Shown here: piece after piece, positions 43,635 to 52,670 of the stretch
Layout: the number at the start of each line of letters is the position of its first letter
Position numbering within the stretch: the stretch's first letter is position 1
DNA from: Kibdelosporangium persicum
GTDB taxonomy: Bacteria > Actinomycetota > Actinomycetes > Mycobacteriales > Pseudonocardiaceae
Assembly (NCBI RefSeq): GCF_013280595.1
Contig: NZ_JAAATY010000027.1
Coordinates: 1 to 64,000, forward strand
DNA: 64,000 bases
Direction of reading: 5' to 3'
Translations under genes and position numbers: made by a program
Notes under the pieces: generated by a model
What the model was told of the DNA's origin: nothing
Databases searched by the model: none
The model's input: the letters and a program-made list of their open reading frames with translations, nothing else

Positions 43635-44539
43635 GCTGTTACACCGCGAACCTGCATGCGTATCTGGCAGGGGAGTGGGACGCGGATGCGATGCTCGGCC
43701 AGTCCGTCCGGCTCGCGGTCCGTGTCGACCTGCCGGACGGGCAACTCGCGTTCTCCCACCACGATCCGCCACTGGACCGGCTGCCGGACGGAACACGGCT
43801 CTGTTACGCCGGTGCGGACGCGGTGCAGCAGGCCCTTCCCGGCGTGATCGGCGAGCTGGCCACGTACGGCCGGGTCCTCGTCGTCGTGGACGCGTCCCGG
43901 TTGCCCTGGTCGGTCATCCGTGGCCGGGCACCGACACCGCATTGGCTGCTGATCGACGGACGGCGCAGTGGCCGACACGGTGGTCAATGGCATGTTGTGG
44001 ACCGCTTCACCGCGCTGATGCCCGCCGGAGAGCAATTGCCGCACGAGGGATGGCTGTCCGACTGGGAACTCCGGGACGCCATGTCGTTGCCGCCACGCTG
44101 GGAACCGGAGCAGGAGCAGCGCAACGCGTTGGCGTTCGGCGCACCCGTCCCGGTTCCCGCCACACGCACGTTGTGGTTGCGGCGTCGCCCCGACGACCTC
44201 GGTCGCTGTGCTTCGCTGGCCGGCCGCTGGCTGTGCGGCGATGACCAGGTGCTGCCGTTCCTGATGAACTACCTGCTCGACCACAGCTCGGGAATCACCC
44301 GGCACCTGGACGACCTGTGGGCCGCGGTCGGCCATCGTGGTTTCGCCTACCGCAGACGGCTTGCCGGCGGGATCACCGGACATGAGCGCGGGGCACTGCG
44401 TGCCGCGCTGACCAAGTGGGAGAACCTGCCGCGGATGCTCCGGATCGCGGCTGAGTCCGCCCAGCGTGGCCGGCCCCGCCCGGTGCTTGCCCGAGCGGCC
44501 ATCGAAGTACTTTCCCGTGCCGAAGAAGGAATCCGGTGA
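43622..44539 (+). CDS. BtrH/CcbD-like cysteine acyltransferase 2
   Basis: A 305-residue protein of the BtrH-like papain-fold group. Candidate triad residues are C6 in VQGLSCYTANLHAYL, His in PTPHWLLIDGR and Asp in WHVVDRFTAL. A helical C-terminal half follows, as in BtrH-type enzymes. The lincosamide condensing enzymes CcbD/LmbD, which join alkylproline from a carrier to an aminosugar, are thought to use a similar fold. Location directly before the LmbC-type adenylation gene makes this the best candidate for alkylproline transfer. GTG 43622 is chosen for GGAGG upstream and overlaps the PPTase gene by 13 bases. Confidence 0.65.
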   Translation: MQGLSCYTANLHAYLAGEWDADAMLGQSVRLAVRVDLPDGQLAFSHHDPPLDRLPDGTRLCYAGADAVQQALPGVIGELATYGRVLVVVDASRLPWSVIRGRAPTPHWLLIDGRRSGRHGGQWHVVDRFTALMPAGEQLPHEGWLSDWELRDAMSLPPRWEPEQEQRNALAFGAPVPVPATRTLWLRRRPDDLGRCASLAGRWLCGDDQVLPFLMNYLLDHSSGITRHLDDLWAAVGHRGFAYRRRLAGGITGHERGALRAALTKWENLPRMLRIAAESAQRGRPRPVLARAAIEVLSRAEEGIR

Positions 44540-45996
44540 GCATGCTCTACACGTGGTTCACGGACACCGCACGCCGGTTCCCCGACACGACGGCGCTGGA
44601 GGTCGGCGGCCATCACCTCACGTACGCGCAACTGAGAGGCCTTGCCGAGCGGGCCGCCAGTGTGGTCGGTGGACGCCGTGTCGGCTTGCACTGCTCGCGC
44701 AATGTGAGCGCGTACGTGGGGTATCTGGCGGCGTTGTGCGCAGGCGCGACTGTGGTCCCGCTGAGTCCTGGTGCACCGTTCGCCCGCAACCAGGCCATCT
44801 GCCGTGCCGCAAGCGTGGACGTCGTGGTGTCGGAAGATCCGGCGGCCGCGGGTTTGGTGCCGTCAGGGCGTTTCGTGCACATGACCGGTGCGACAGTGAC
44901 CGGAGCGTCGGTCGCGTGTTCGTCGGCGGCCGACGATGTGGCGTACGTGCTGTTCACGTCGGGGTCGACCGGTCGGCCCAAAGGCGTTCCGATCCGGCAG
45001 CACCAGCTGGCCGAGTATCTTCCGTACTGCGTCGACCGCTACCAGGTCGGCCCGGGATGCCGGCTGTCCCAGGCGTTCGACCTCACCTTCGATCCGTCCG
45101 TCTTCGACATGTTCGTGGCGTGGACCTCGGGTGCGACCTTGGTCGTGCCCCAACCGGACGAGGTGCTGACGCCGGCCGGATTCGTGGCTGGGCACGGGAT
45201 CAGCCACTGGTTCTCCGTGCCGTCGGTGATCTCGCTGGCCCGGCGGCTGCGTGGGCTGCGCCCGGGCAGCATGCCGCACCTGCGCTGGGCACTGTTCGCG
45301 GGTGAACAGTTGACTCGCGCCCAGGCCGCCGCGTTCGCCTCGGCGGCACCGGGCGCGACTGTCGAGAACCTGTACGGGCCAACGGAGTTGACCATCACCT
45401 GTACTGGATACCGGTTGCCGCCTGACCAGGACGCCTGGCCGTTGACCGGTAACGGGACCGTCCCCATTGGACAGCCGTACCCGCACCTTGAGGCGACCGT
45501 GGGGCGCGACGGTGAGCTGTGCGTGCGTGGATCGCAACGGTTCGACGGTTATCTCGATCCGGCGGACAACGCCGGGCGGTTCGTCCGGATCGAAAACGGT
45601 GTGGCGAGTCCCGTGTCCGGACCACCCGCGCAGACGCACTGGTACCGCACGGGGGATCGGGTTCGCTGGGAAGGGGGTGAACTCGTCCACGTCGGCCGGA
45701 TCGACGACCAGGTGAAGATCGACGGTCACCGGGTCGAGCCCGCTGAAGTCGAAGCCGGGCTGCGCGCCCTCGACGGCGTCGACGAGGTCGTGGTGATCCC
45801 GGTCGACGACCACGGACGGACCACGCTGTGCGCGCTGTACACGGGCGAGTCGCGGCCGGATGTGCCGGAGCGGCTGCGTGACCGGCTCCCCGGTTATCTC
45901 GTGCCCGCCGAAATCCGGCACGTACCGAGTTTCCCGGTCACCACGAACGGCAAAATCGACCGCGCGACGCTGCGCCGGATGGTGACACCGAGTTGA
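44536..45996 (+). CDS. Free-standing amino acid adenylation protein (LmbC type)
   Basis: A 486-residue NRPS-style adenylation domain without a carrier attached. Core motifs: VLFTSGSTGRPKGVPI (A3), FDLTFDPSVFDMF (A4), NLYGPTELTITC (A5), YRTGDRVRW (A7), GRIDDQVKIDGHRVEPAEVE (A8) and TTNGKIDRATL (A10). Lincosamide pathways use such a stand-alone protein (LmbC, CcbC) to activate 4-propylproline or proline and load a separate carrier. With alkylproline genes in this cluster, the same substrate class is plausible. The binding-pocket code was not worked out. GTGA overlap with the acyltransferase gene, and it ends the long plus operon. Confidence 0.88.
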   Translation: MSMLYTWFTDTARRFPDTTALEVGGHHLTYAQLRGLAERAASVVGGRRVGLHCSRNVSAYVGYLAALCAGATVVPLSPGAPFARNQAICRAASVDVVVSEDPAAAGLVPSGRFVHMTGATVTGASVACSSAADDVAYVLFTSGSTGRPKGVPIRQHQLAEYLPYCVDRYQVGPGCRLSQAFDLTFDPSVFDMFVAWTSGATLVVPQPDEVLTPAGFVAGHGISHWFSVPSVISLARRLRGLRPGSMPHLRWALFAGEQLTRAQAAAFASAAPGATVENLYGPTELTITCTGYRLPPDQDAWPLTGNGTVPIGQPYPHLEATVGRDGELCVRGSQRFDGYLDPADNAGRFVRIENGVASPVSGPPAQTHWYRTGDRVRWEGGELVHVGRIDDQVKIDGHRVEPAEVEAGLRALDGVDEVVVIPVDDHGRTTLCALYTGESRPDVPERLRDRLPGYLVPAEIRHVPSFPVTTNGKIDRATLRRMVTPS

Positions 45997-46003
45997 TTCG
46001 CCC

Positions 46004-46384
46004 TCACCGGTCGAGGAAAAGGCAGAAAGGGTGGCCGATGGGATCGAAATAGACCCTGACGTGCTCCTGGGGCTGGAAGTCCGCCGGCTTCGCGCCCAGT
46101 TCGACCGCGTATTGTCCGGCTTTCTCGATATCGTCGACGCCGATATCGAGATGCACCATCATCTGCTGTTCGCCCGCCGTGCTCGGCCACACCGGCGGTA
46201 CGTAGTCCGGATCTTCGTGAAAGGACAGTCCCGGTCCGCCGTCCGGCGCGGCCAGCTTCACCCACCCCGGCTCGTCCTTCTGCACCGGCCAGCCGAGCAG
46301 TCGCTGGTAGAACGCCGCCAAGGACCGCGGATCGGGTGCGCTGAACACCACTCCGGAGACTCTCATCGGAGTCGGGGCCGCCAT
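46004..46384 (-). CDS. VOC (glyoxalase/bleomycin-resistance-like) protein
   Basis: A 126-residue vicinal-oxygen-chelate protein of two beta-alpha-beta units (SGVVFSAPDPRSLAAFYQRL and VHLDIGVDDIEKAGQYAVEL). Members include drug-sequestering resistance proteins, fosfomycin transferases and small lyases, and the fold does not decide between these. It stands alone on the minus strand between two plus operons of the cluster and diverges from the SARP gene. Self-resistance or an unrelated passenger are both possible. It is not close to the DOPA dioxygenase at 25.9 kb. ATG 46384 fits the family start. Confidence 0.75.
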   Translation of the reverse strand: MAAPTPMRVSGVVFSAPDPRSLAAFYQRLLGWPVQKDEPGWVKLAAPDGGPGLSFHEDPDYVPPVWPSTAGEQQMMVHLDIGVDDIEKAGQYAVELGAKPADFQPQEHVRVYFDPIGHPFCLFLDR

Positions 46385-46658
46385 GGCGCCTCCAGATCGA
46401 CCGAGCGGGCAGGGCGTGTCGCCATCCGACTGTAACGCCCCTTCTCCGCCGCCGCAGAACGAGAACCGGTGATTCAATCGCTGGTATGAACTCCGGTGCA
46501 CGAGTCAAACCACAGGAGGAAGACAGGCAGGTCACTACGCGGTAACGTGCTCGAATATCGGGGATTCTCCCAGCGTTTCCCCATTCCTGCCGGGATGGGC
46601 CGACGGGTGATCGGGCGAGTCCCGCCGACCATATACCTCGGACGTTCGGGTGCAGCCT

Positions 46659-48818
46659 ATGAGGTTCTATGTCCTGGGGCAGCTTGAAATTGTCACGAGC
46701 CGTGGACCCGTGGCCATCCGTGCGAAACGGTTACGCGCGCTGCTCGCCATTCTGTTGCTGAACACGTCCCAGGTGGTTCCGATCGACCGGATCATCGAGG
46801 GGATCTGGCCCGACCAGCCGCCGCGTTCGGCGCTGGAGAACGTCCGGACCTACGTCTCGCAGCTGAGACACCTGCTGTGCCTGGCCAACGACCGGGAACG
46901 GCTGCAGAGCCACCCGGGCGGCTACCGTTTGCTGGCCGATCCGGAAGAGCTCGACCTGCTCCGGTTCACCACACTGGCCGCGGATGGCAGGCAGGCACTG
47001 CACGCCGGTGACCACTCCGGCGCGGCGGTGCTGCTCGGTGAGGCGATCGACCTGTGGCGCGGCGCGCCGTTGCCGGAGCTCGAACTCGGGCCGACGATCC
47101 GCGCGAAGACCGTGGCGCTCGAGGAGCAGCGCTGGCAGGTCCAGGTCGACTGGATCACCGCGCGGCTCGCCCTCGGTGAGCACGCCGAAGTCGTCGCTGT
47201 GCTCCGTGAACTGATCGGAGAACGGTCGCTGGACGAACGGCTGTGGTGTTGCCTCGTGACCGCGTTGTACGGCATGGGCCGTACCGGCGAGGCCTTGTCC
47301 GCGGTCGCCGAAGCACGACAGGTCTTCGTCACCGAACTGGGGATCGAGCCTGGGCCGGAACTGCGCCGGGTGCAGGCCGCGGTGCTCGGTGGTGAGGAGA
47401 TCCAGGGCAGTCCGAAGCTGGGCGCCGCGCCCGGCACGAGCGGGACACCTCACCAGCTGCCCGCGGGCGGGACAGGGTTCGTGGGCCGCGGGGAGGAACG
47501 GGACCGGGTGCGTGAACTGGTGGAGAACCACCAGCATCAGGTGATCCTGTTCTCCGGACCGCCCGGGGTCGGGAAGACCGCCAGCGCGATCGCGGTGTCG
47601 ACGCAGATCGCCGACGGCTTCCCCGACGGACAGCTCTATGTGGACCTCCGCGGATCCAGCGGGATGCCGTTGGACCCCGCCGATGCCGTCGGCACCTTGC
47701 TCGGCGGCCTGGGGGTCACCCCGGAAGCCATGCCGGACAACGCGGAACGGCGCACCACTCTGTACCGGACGCTGCTGGCCGAACGCCGGATGCTGGTCCT
47801 GCTCGACGACGCCGCGGACACCGCACAGGTGATGCCGTTGCTGCCCGGCCCTGGCAACAGCCTGGTCATGATGACGAGCCGCAGATGGCTCGCCGGTGTC
47901 GAAGCGGCGGCGCACCTGCACCTGGAACCGTTGCGCCACGAGGATGCGCTGGCCATGTTGGCCGGTGTGATCGGGCAGCGGCGGGTGGACGACGAACCGG
48001 CGTACGCGGCGCAGATCGTCGAGGCGTGCGGCAGGCTGCCCGCCGCGATCCGGATCATCGCGGCGCGGCTGGCCGCACGGCCGCGGCACTCGCTGCGGGT
48101 GCTCGCCGAGCGGTTGTCCGTACCGGACCAAGTGCTGGACGAGTTGACTGTGGACGGTCTGTCCATCCGGCGGTTGTTCGAGGTCAGCTACCAGACTCTG
48201 GCACCGCGCACCCGCGCCTGCTTCCGCATGCTCAGCCAGTTCGATCCCCAGCACGTCACCGCGGGCGGTCTCGGTGAGCTGTTGCACGTGCCGGTGCACG
48301 AGGCGGATCGGGAACTGGAACGCCTGCTGCACGAGGGACTGCTGAGCCCGGGATCGACCGACGACGGAGTCCCGAACTACCACATGCCGGTCGTGCTGCA
48401 CACGTTCGCCCACGAACGGTTCACCGCCGAGGGCACCGTGCTGCGGTCGGTGACCGGCATCAACCGCGGTCGCGGCCGGGCCCGCACGTCGGCGAAGCCG
48501 CGGATCGACCGACGACTGATCGACACGGAGAGAAGAGGACGCATGAACGCCGAGCAGGAGATCTGCCACCTCATCGAAAACCTGCTGGCAAGCCAGGGCA
48601 GGGCGGACGAGCACCTGGTGGTGACGCCGCAGACCTCGCTGGCCGACGACGGCCTTGCCCTCACGTCACTCGAGCTGGTCCGGCTGTTGGTGAGCCTGGA
48701 GGAACGGATGGACGTCGAGCTGGACGACGTGGCGATCATGAACGCCAGCTTCGACAACGTCGGGGACATCCTCGCGCTGGTCGGCGCCTCGCGGACGCCG
48801 ACCGGCCGGGCGGGATGA
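46659..48818 (+). CDS. SARP-NB-ARC transcriptional activator fused in frame to a carrier domain
   Basis: A 719-residue open frame. Residues 1-95 are the OmpR-like DNA-binding domain (MRFYVLGQLEIVTSRGP, RSALENVRTYVSQLRHLL). Residues ~95-245 are the bacterial activation domain and ~275-600 an NB-ARC ATPase with Walker A GPPGVGKT and Walker B RMLVLLDDAAD. After a winged-helix region and a basic linker the frame continues without a stop into a carrier domain (DGLALTSLELV). The SARP is the expected ligand of the four heptamer arrays. A TTA codon lies at 46731-46733. No SARP boxes or good ribosome binding site were seen before ATG 46659. Confidence 0.82.
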   Translation: MRFYVLGQLEIVTSRGPVAIRAKRLRALLAILLLNTSQVVPIDRIIEGIWPDQPPRSALENVRTYVSQLRHLLCLANDRERLQSHPGGYRLLADPEELDLLRFTTLAADGRQALHAGDHSGAAVLLGEAIDLWRGAPLPELELGPTIRAKTVALEEQRWQVQVDWITARLALGEHAEVVAVLRELIGERSLDERLWCCLVTALYGMGRTGEALSAVAEARQVFVTELGIEPGPELRRVQAAVLGGEEIQGSPKLGAAPGTSGTPHQLPAGGTGFVGRGEERDRVRELVENHQHQVILFSGPPGVGKTASAIAVSTQIADGFPDGQLYVDLRGSSGMPLDPADAVGTLLGGLGVTPEAMPDNAERRTTLYRTLLAERRMLVLLDDAADTAQVMPLLPGPGNSLVMMTSRRWLAGVEAAAHLHLEPLRHEDALAMLAGVIGQRRVDDEPAYAAQIVEACGRLPAAIRIIAARLAARPRHSLRVLAERLSVPDQVLDELTVDGLSIRRLFEVSYQTLAPRTRACFRMLSQFDPQHVTAGGLGELLHVPVHEADRELERLLHEGLLSPGSTDDGVPNYHMPVVLHTFAHERFTAEGTVLRSVTGINRGRGRARTSAKPRIDRRLIDTERRGRMNAEQEICHLIENLLASQGRADEHLVVTPQTSLADDGLALTSLELVRLLVSLEERMDVELDDVAIMNASFDNVGDILALVGASRTPTGRAG
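48543..48818 (+). CDS. Carrier protein readable from an internal start at the end of the SARP gene
   Basis: An ATG at 48543 with AGAGGACGC before it could start a separate 91-residue carrier protein (phosphopantetheine Ser about S42 in ALTSLELVRLLVSLEE). It shares the SARP frame, which has no stop ahead of it. Both a free carrier and a SARP-carrier fusion could be made from one mRNA. The next gene, an AMP ligase fusion, starts at its stop (ATGA), so this is the natural loading partner. Confidence 0.7.
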   Translation: MNAEQEICHLIENLLASQGRADEHLVVTPQTSLADDGLALTSLELVRLLVSLEERMDVELDDVAIMNASFDNVGDILALVGASRTPTGRAG

Positions 48819-51673
48819 GCATGACCCTGCCGGAGGCGTGGTACAACGTCCTGCCCGACCTGGATTTCGACCTGCCACCAGACGTGGGCACGGCGCCCGG
48901 CGCCCGGTCCCGGCTGTCCGTTCCCGCCACGCTGATCCGTCAGGAGATGAGCGGGCAGCGGTGGCTGGCCATTCCGGACGAGGTGTTGTCCCGATACCGG
49001 CAGTGGCGGCCCACGCCACTGCGCCGTGCGCTGGCCTTCGAACGGTCCATCGGGACGCGGTGCCGGATCTACTACAAGTACGAAGGCGGCAACCTCAGCG
49101 GCAGCCACAAGCTGAACACCGCTGTGGCGCAGGCGTTCTACTACCGCCGGGCAGGTGTGCGGAGACTGACGGCCGGAACCGGTGCGGGGCAGTGGGGGAC
49201 CGCGGTCGCCGCGGCGTGTTCCATGTTCGGTCTCGGCTGCGGTGTCTACATGGTCCGGTCGAGTTCCGAGGCCAAGCCGTACCGCCGGACCATGATGGAG
49301 TTGCTCGGTGCGACTGTGCGCGCCAGTCCCAGCGAAGCCACCGAGGTCGGGCGTGCCGCCACCGAGCGGGACGGCAACCTGTCGGTCGCGCTCGCCGAGG
49401 CTTTGGCGGACGCCGAACAGGAAGGTTCCGCCTTCTGTACCGGGAGCGGCGAGACATACTCCTTGCTGCACCAGACCGTCATCGGGCTTGAGGCACAAGA
49501 TCAGCTGGCCGAGTCGGGCGATACCGCGGACGTCGTGGTGGCATCGCTCGGCGGCGGCAGCAACTTCGGCGGCCTGACACTGCCGTTCCTCGGTGCGATG
49601 GCCAGAGGCGAACGGCCCGTTCGCTGTGTGTCCGTCGAGCCGGAAGCATGTCCGAAGCTCACACGCGGGCAGTACGCCTACGACTTCACTGACGCCTCCG
49701 GGCAAACACCGTTGCAGAAGATGTACACGCTCGGCCACTCGTTCAGCCCACCGGCGATGCACGCGGGCGGCCTCCGGTACCACGCGACCAGCAAACTCGT
49801 CAGTGCCCTGCGCTATCACGGGATGATCGAGGCAGTCGCCTACCGGCAGCGTGCGGTGTTCGCCAGCGCGGTGAGGTTCGCCGAGACTGAGGGGATACTG
49901 CCCGCGCCGGAGAGTGCTCACGCGGTGCACGGTGCGGCCGTTGAGGCCAAACGCGCCGACGAACGCGGGGAATCGGCCTGCATCGTCGTGGGCGTGAGCG
50001 GACACGGCTACCTCGATCTCGCCGCGTACCAGGCATTCCACGACGGGACGATGGCGGACACCGCACCGTCCGACGAGCAGATAGCGCAGTCGCTGGCCGC
50101 ATTGCCGCGCCAGCCCGCAACAACGGCACGTACCGCCGAGTCGCCCGCAGACTGGGTAGCGCGGTGGGTGCGAGAACGTCCGGACGAAATCGCAGTCATC
50201 GACGACGCTGACGGGACGGCCAGGACGTGGACGTGGCGTGAACTGTCCACACAGGCCGACCGGTTCGCCGAAGTCCTCGTCGGACTGGGCGTCCGGCCCG
50301 ACGAACCGGTCGGGCAGTGGTTGCCCAACCGAGGCGAGTCGGCGGTGGCCGCGCTGGCGGTACTGCGCGCCGGAGCAGCGTGCTGCTTCCTGCTGCCGTC
50401 GCTCGGGATCAGCGAGATCACCCGATTGCTTGACCAGGCGTCGATCCGCGTGCTCGTTGTGGCATCAGGCGACCAGCGTCGCGCCGCGTTGGCCGCCGGG
50501 GTGGAACATGTCATCGTCGTCGGCGAGAACGACGTGCCACATCCTGAGGGCACCGCGAAGCAGCGGCCATGCGGCGATCGGATCGGGCAACTCGCCTTCA
50601 CGTCCGGCACAACCGGAGAACCGAAACCGGTCCTGCACAAGGTGAGTACGTTGACCACGGCGGCCAGGGCGGTGATCGACCGGATGGGGATCACCGCGGC
50701 GGACCGCGTGTTCGTGCCGTGTCCCATCGCACACCACAGTGGATTCCTGTACGGCATGGTGCTGGCGTGGATCGCCGGCTGTGCACAGCTCTATCAGGGA
50801 AAGTGGGACGTTCGCCGCGCGTTCGCGGTGCTCGACCGGCACGCCGGCACGTTCGCCCAGCTGGCGCCGCCGATGGTGGTGGACATGCTGGCCGAGGTCG
50901 ATCACGGTTCACGGCCGCCGCGGAGCCTGCGTGCCTGCGTGGTCACCGGCGCGCCGGTACCCGACAGGGTGGCCGCCCGAGCCAACCGGGAACTGGATGC
51001 GACGGTCTGCCGGGCCTGGGGCAGCACTGAGACGTGCATGGCCACATTGTCCGATCCGGACGATCCGGCCGATGTGTCGTCCGCTACGGACGGAAAGCCG
51101 CTCGCCGGTGTCCATGTCCGGATCGCCCGGCCGGATGGCGGACCGCCGGTACGCGGAACCGAAGGGATTGTGGAGGTCCGTACTCCATGCCTGTTCGCCG
51201 GATACGGTCTCGGCCCGGCGTTCGACCGGTCGGCGTTCACCGCCGACGGCTGGTACCGGACGGGTGATCTCGGCGTTCTCGACGAGGCCGGACGACTGCG
51301 TGTCACCGGGCGACTGGGCGACGTCGTCAACCGCGGTGGCCAGAAGGTCCCGGTGACGATGGTGGAAGGACTGCTGGCCGGCCACGTTTCGGTCGCGGAC
51401 GTGGCCATCACCGGGATGCGCGACGCCCGGCTCGGCGAGCGGGCCTGCGCGTTCGTCGTCCTGCGGCCCGGCACCCGGCTCACCCTCGCCGACGTCCAGC
51501 GGTACCTCGACGCGCGCGGTGTGACCAGGCACTACTGGCCGGAACGGCTGGAGGTGCTCGACCGGCTGCCGCGCAACGAAGCCGGCAAGGTGCGCAAACT
51601 CGTGCTGCGCCGGTCCGTCGAACACCCCGCGCTCGGGTTACTGGGAGAGGAGAGCGGCAGCAATGCTCGATGA
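48815..51673 (+). CDS. TrpB-like PLP synthase fused to an AMP-dependent ligase
   Basis: A 952-residue fusion. Residues 1-~420 are a tryptophan synthase beta-2-like PLP domain: Schiff-base Lys about K99 in NLSGSHKLNTA, phosphate loop SLGGGSNFGGL, and TGAGQWGTA. The Glu that precedes TGAGQ in TrpB enzymes is Gly here (TAGTGAGQWG), so normal indole addition is unlikely. Residues ~440-950 form an ANL ligase (FTSGTTGEPKPV, CRAWGSTETCM, YRTGDLGVLDEAG, NEAGKVRKLV). The design suggests that an amino acid is made by beta-replacement and directly adenylated for the adjacent carrier. A TTA codon lies at 51638-51640. ATGA start, 11-base overlap with the radical SAM gene. Confidence 0.87.
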   Translation: MSMTLPEAWYNVLPDLDFDLPPDVGTAPGARSRLSVPATLIRQEMSGQRWLAIPDEVLSRYRQWRPTPLRRALAFERSIGTRCRIYYKYEGGNLSGSHKLNTAVAQAFYYRRAGVRRLTAGTGAGQWGTAVAAACSMFGLGCGVYMVRSSSEAKPYRRTMMELLGATVRASPSEATEVGRAATERDGNLSVALAEALADAEQEGSAFCTGSGETYSLLHQTVIGLEAQDQLAESGDTADVVVASLGGGSNFGGLTLPFLGAMARGERPVRCVSVEPEACPKLTRGQYAYDFTDASGQTPLQKMYTLGHSFSPPAMHAGGLRYHATSKLVSALRYHGMIEAVAYRQRAVFASAVRFAETEGILPAPESAHAVHGAAVEAKRADERGESACIVVGVSGHGYLDLAAYQAFHDGTMADTAPSDEQIAQSLAALPRQPATTARTAESPADWVARWVRERPDEIAVIDDADGTARTWTWRELSTQADRFAEVLVGLGVRPDEPVGQWLPNRGESAVAALAVLRAGAACCFLLPSLGISEITRLLDQASIRVLVVASGDQRRAALAAGVEHVIVVGENDVPHPEGTAKQRPCGDRIGQLAFTSGTTGEPKPVLHKVSTLTTAARAVIDRMGITAADRVFVPCPIAHHSGFLYGMVLAWIAGCAQLYQGKWDVRRAFAVLDRHAGTFAQLAPPMVVDMLAEVDHGSRPPRSLRACVVTGAPVPDRVAARANRELDATVCRAWGSTETCMATLSDPDDPADVSSATDGKPLAGVHVRIARPDGGPPVRGTEGIVEVRTPCLFAGYGLGPAFDRSAFTADGWYRTGDLGVLDEAGRLRVTGRLGDVVNRGGQKVPVTMVEGLLAGHVSVADVAITGMRDARLGERACAFVVLRPGTRLTLADVQRYLDARGVTRHYWPERLEVLDRLPRNEAGKVRKLVLRRSVEHPALGLLGEESGSNAR

Positions 51674-52670
51674 ACGCGACATCGTGGAGATGCTCCAACT
51701 CAGAGGTTCCGACCAGGAGCAGTTGTTCGCGGCCGCGCGGGACAAGCGGCACGAGGTCTTCGGTGACGAGGTGGTCGTCCGAGGCGTCACCGAGATCGCC
51801 AACCACTGCCGGGTGAACTGCCAGTTCTGCCCGATGCGGCGGGAGAACACCCGGCACAACGAAGGCTTCCGGCTGACCGTGGACGACCTGGTCGACGCGG
51901 GCAGGACGGTGCACGCCAACGACATCAACGTGGTGTTCTTCCAAGGCGGCGAGATACCGCAGACCACGCGCGTGGTCGGCGAGGCACTGCCGAAGATCCA
52001 TGACCTGTACCACGGCGACGTGGAGATCCTGCTGAATCTCGGCAACAAGTCCCACGACGAGTACGCGTACCTGCGCGACCAGGGTGCGACGAGCTACATC
52101 ATCAAACACGAGACCAGCGACCCCGGCCTGAACGAGCGGATGCGGTTCGAGACGCTGGAATCACGGCTGGACTGCATGCGGGACCTGCTGGATCTGGGCT
52201 ACTGGGTGGGAACCGGTGCGATCGTCGGCCTGCCGGGGCAAAGCCTGGCCAGCATCGCCCGCGACATCCTGCTTGCCAGGGACATCGGGGCGCACATGTG
52301 CAGCATGTCGCCGTTCGTCCCCGCGCCGGACACGCCGCTGGCCGGCCAGCCGCCCGGCGACGTCGAGGTGACGTTGAACGCGCTCGCGGCCAGCAGGCTG
52401 GTCGAGCCGAACTGGCTCATCCCGTCGGTCAGCGCGCTGGCCAAGAACCAGAAAGGCGGCCAGTACCGTGGTTTCGCCGCGGGCGCGAACGTGATGACGG
52501 TGAACTTCACGCCGACCGAGCAACGCGACCGTTACCTGATCTACGGCAAGGATCGGTTCGTCGTGCGCCGCGACTACGCGACGGGCCTGATCGCCAGTAC
52601 CGGCCTCAGGCCGCGCAAGTCGGTCTTCGCGGGCCGGACACCCGCGCGCCGCAAGGAGTTCATTCCGTGA
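51663..52670 (+). CDS. Radical SAM enzyme of the BioB/HydE/PylB group
   Basis: A 335-residue radical SAM TIM-barrel enzyme with the cluster motif CRVNCQFC (C49, C53, C56), a GGEIPQTT SAM-contact loop and a C-terminal region of the BATS type. HydE and PylB (methylornithine synthase) share this layout with biotin synthase, and the family performs radical rearrangement or carbon-skeleton chemistry on amino-acid-like substrates. Directly after the TrpB-ligase fusion it may remodel the amino acid made there. GTGA overlap with the second condensation-like gene. Confidence 0.82.
   Translation: MLDERDIVEMLQLRGSDQEQLFAAARDKRHEVFGDEVVVRGVTEIANHCRVNCQFCPMRRENTRHNEGFRLTVDDLVDAGRTVHANDINVVFFQGGEIPQTTRVVGEALPKIHDLYHGDVEILLNLGNKSHDEYAYLRDQGATSYIIKHETSDPGLNERMRFETLESRLDCMRDLLDLGYWVGTGAIVGLPGQSLASIARDILLARDIGAHMCSMSPFVPAPDTPLAGQPPGDVEVTLNALAASRLVEPNWLIPSVSALAKNQKGGQYRGFAAGANVMTVNFTPTEQRDRYLIYGKDRFVVRRDYATGLIASTGLRPRKSVFAGRTPARRKEFIP

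Noticed and set aside
46385-46658. A SARP-box array in front of the SARP gene itself
   Set aside because: Only scattered TATAC/CATA-like words are present, with no 11-bp ladder on either strand.
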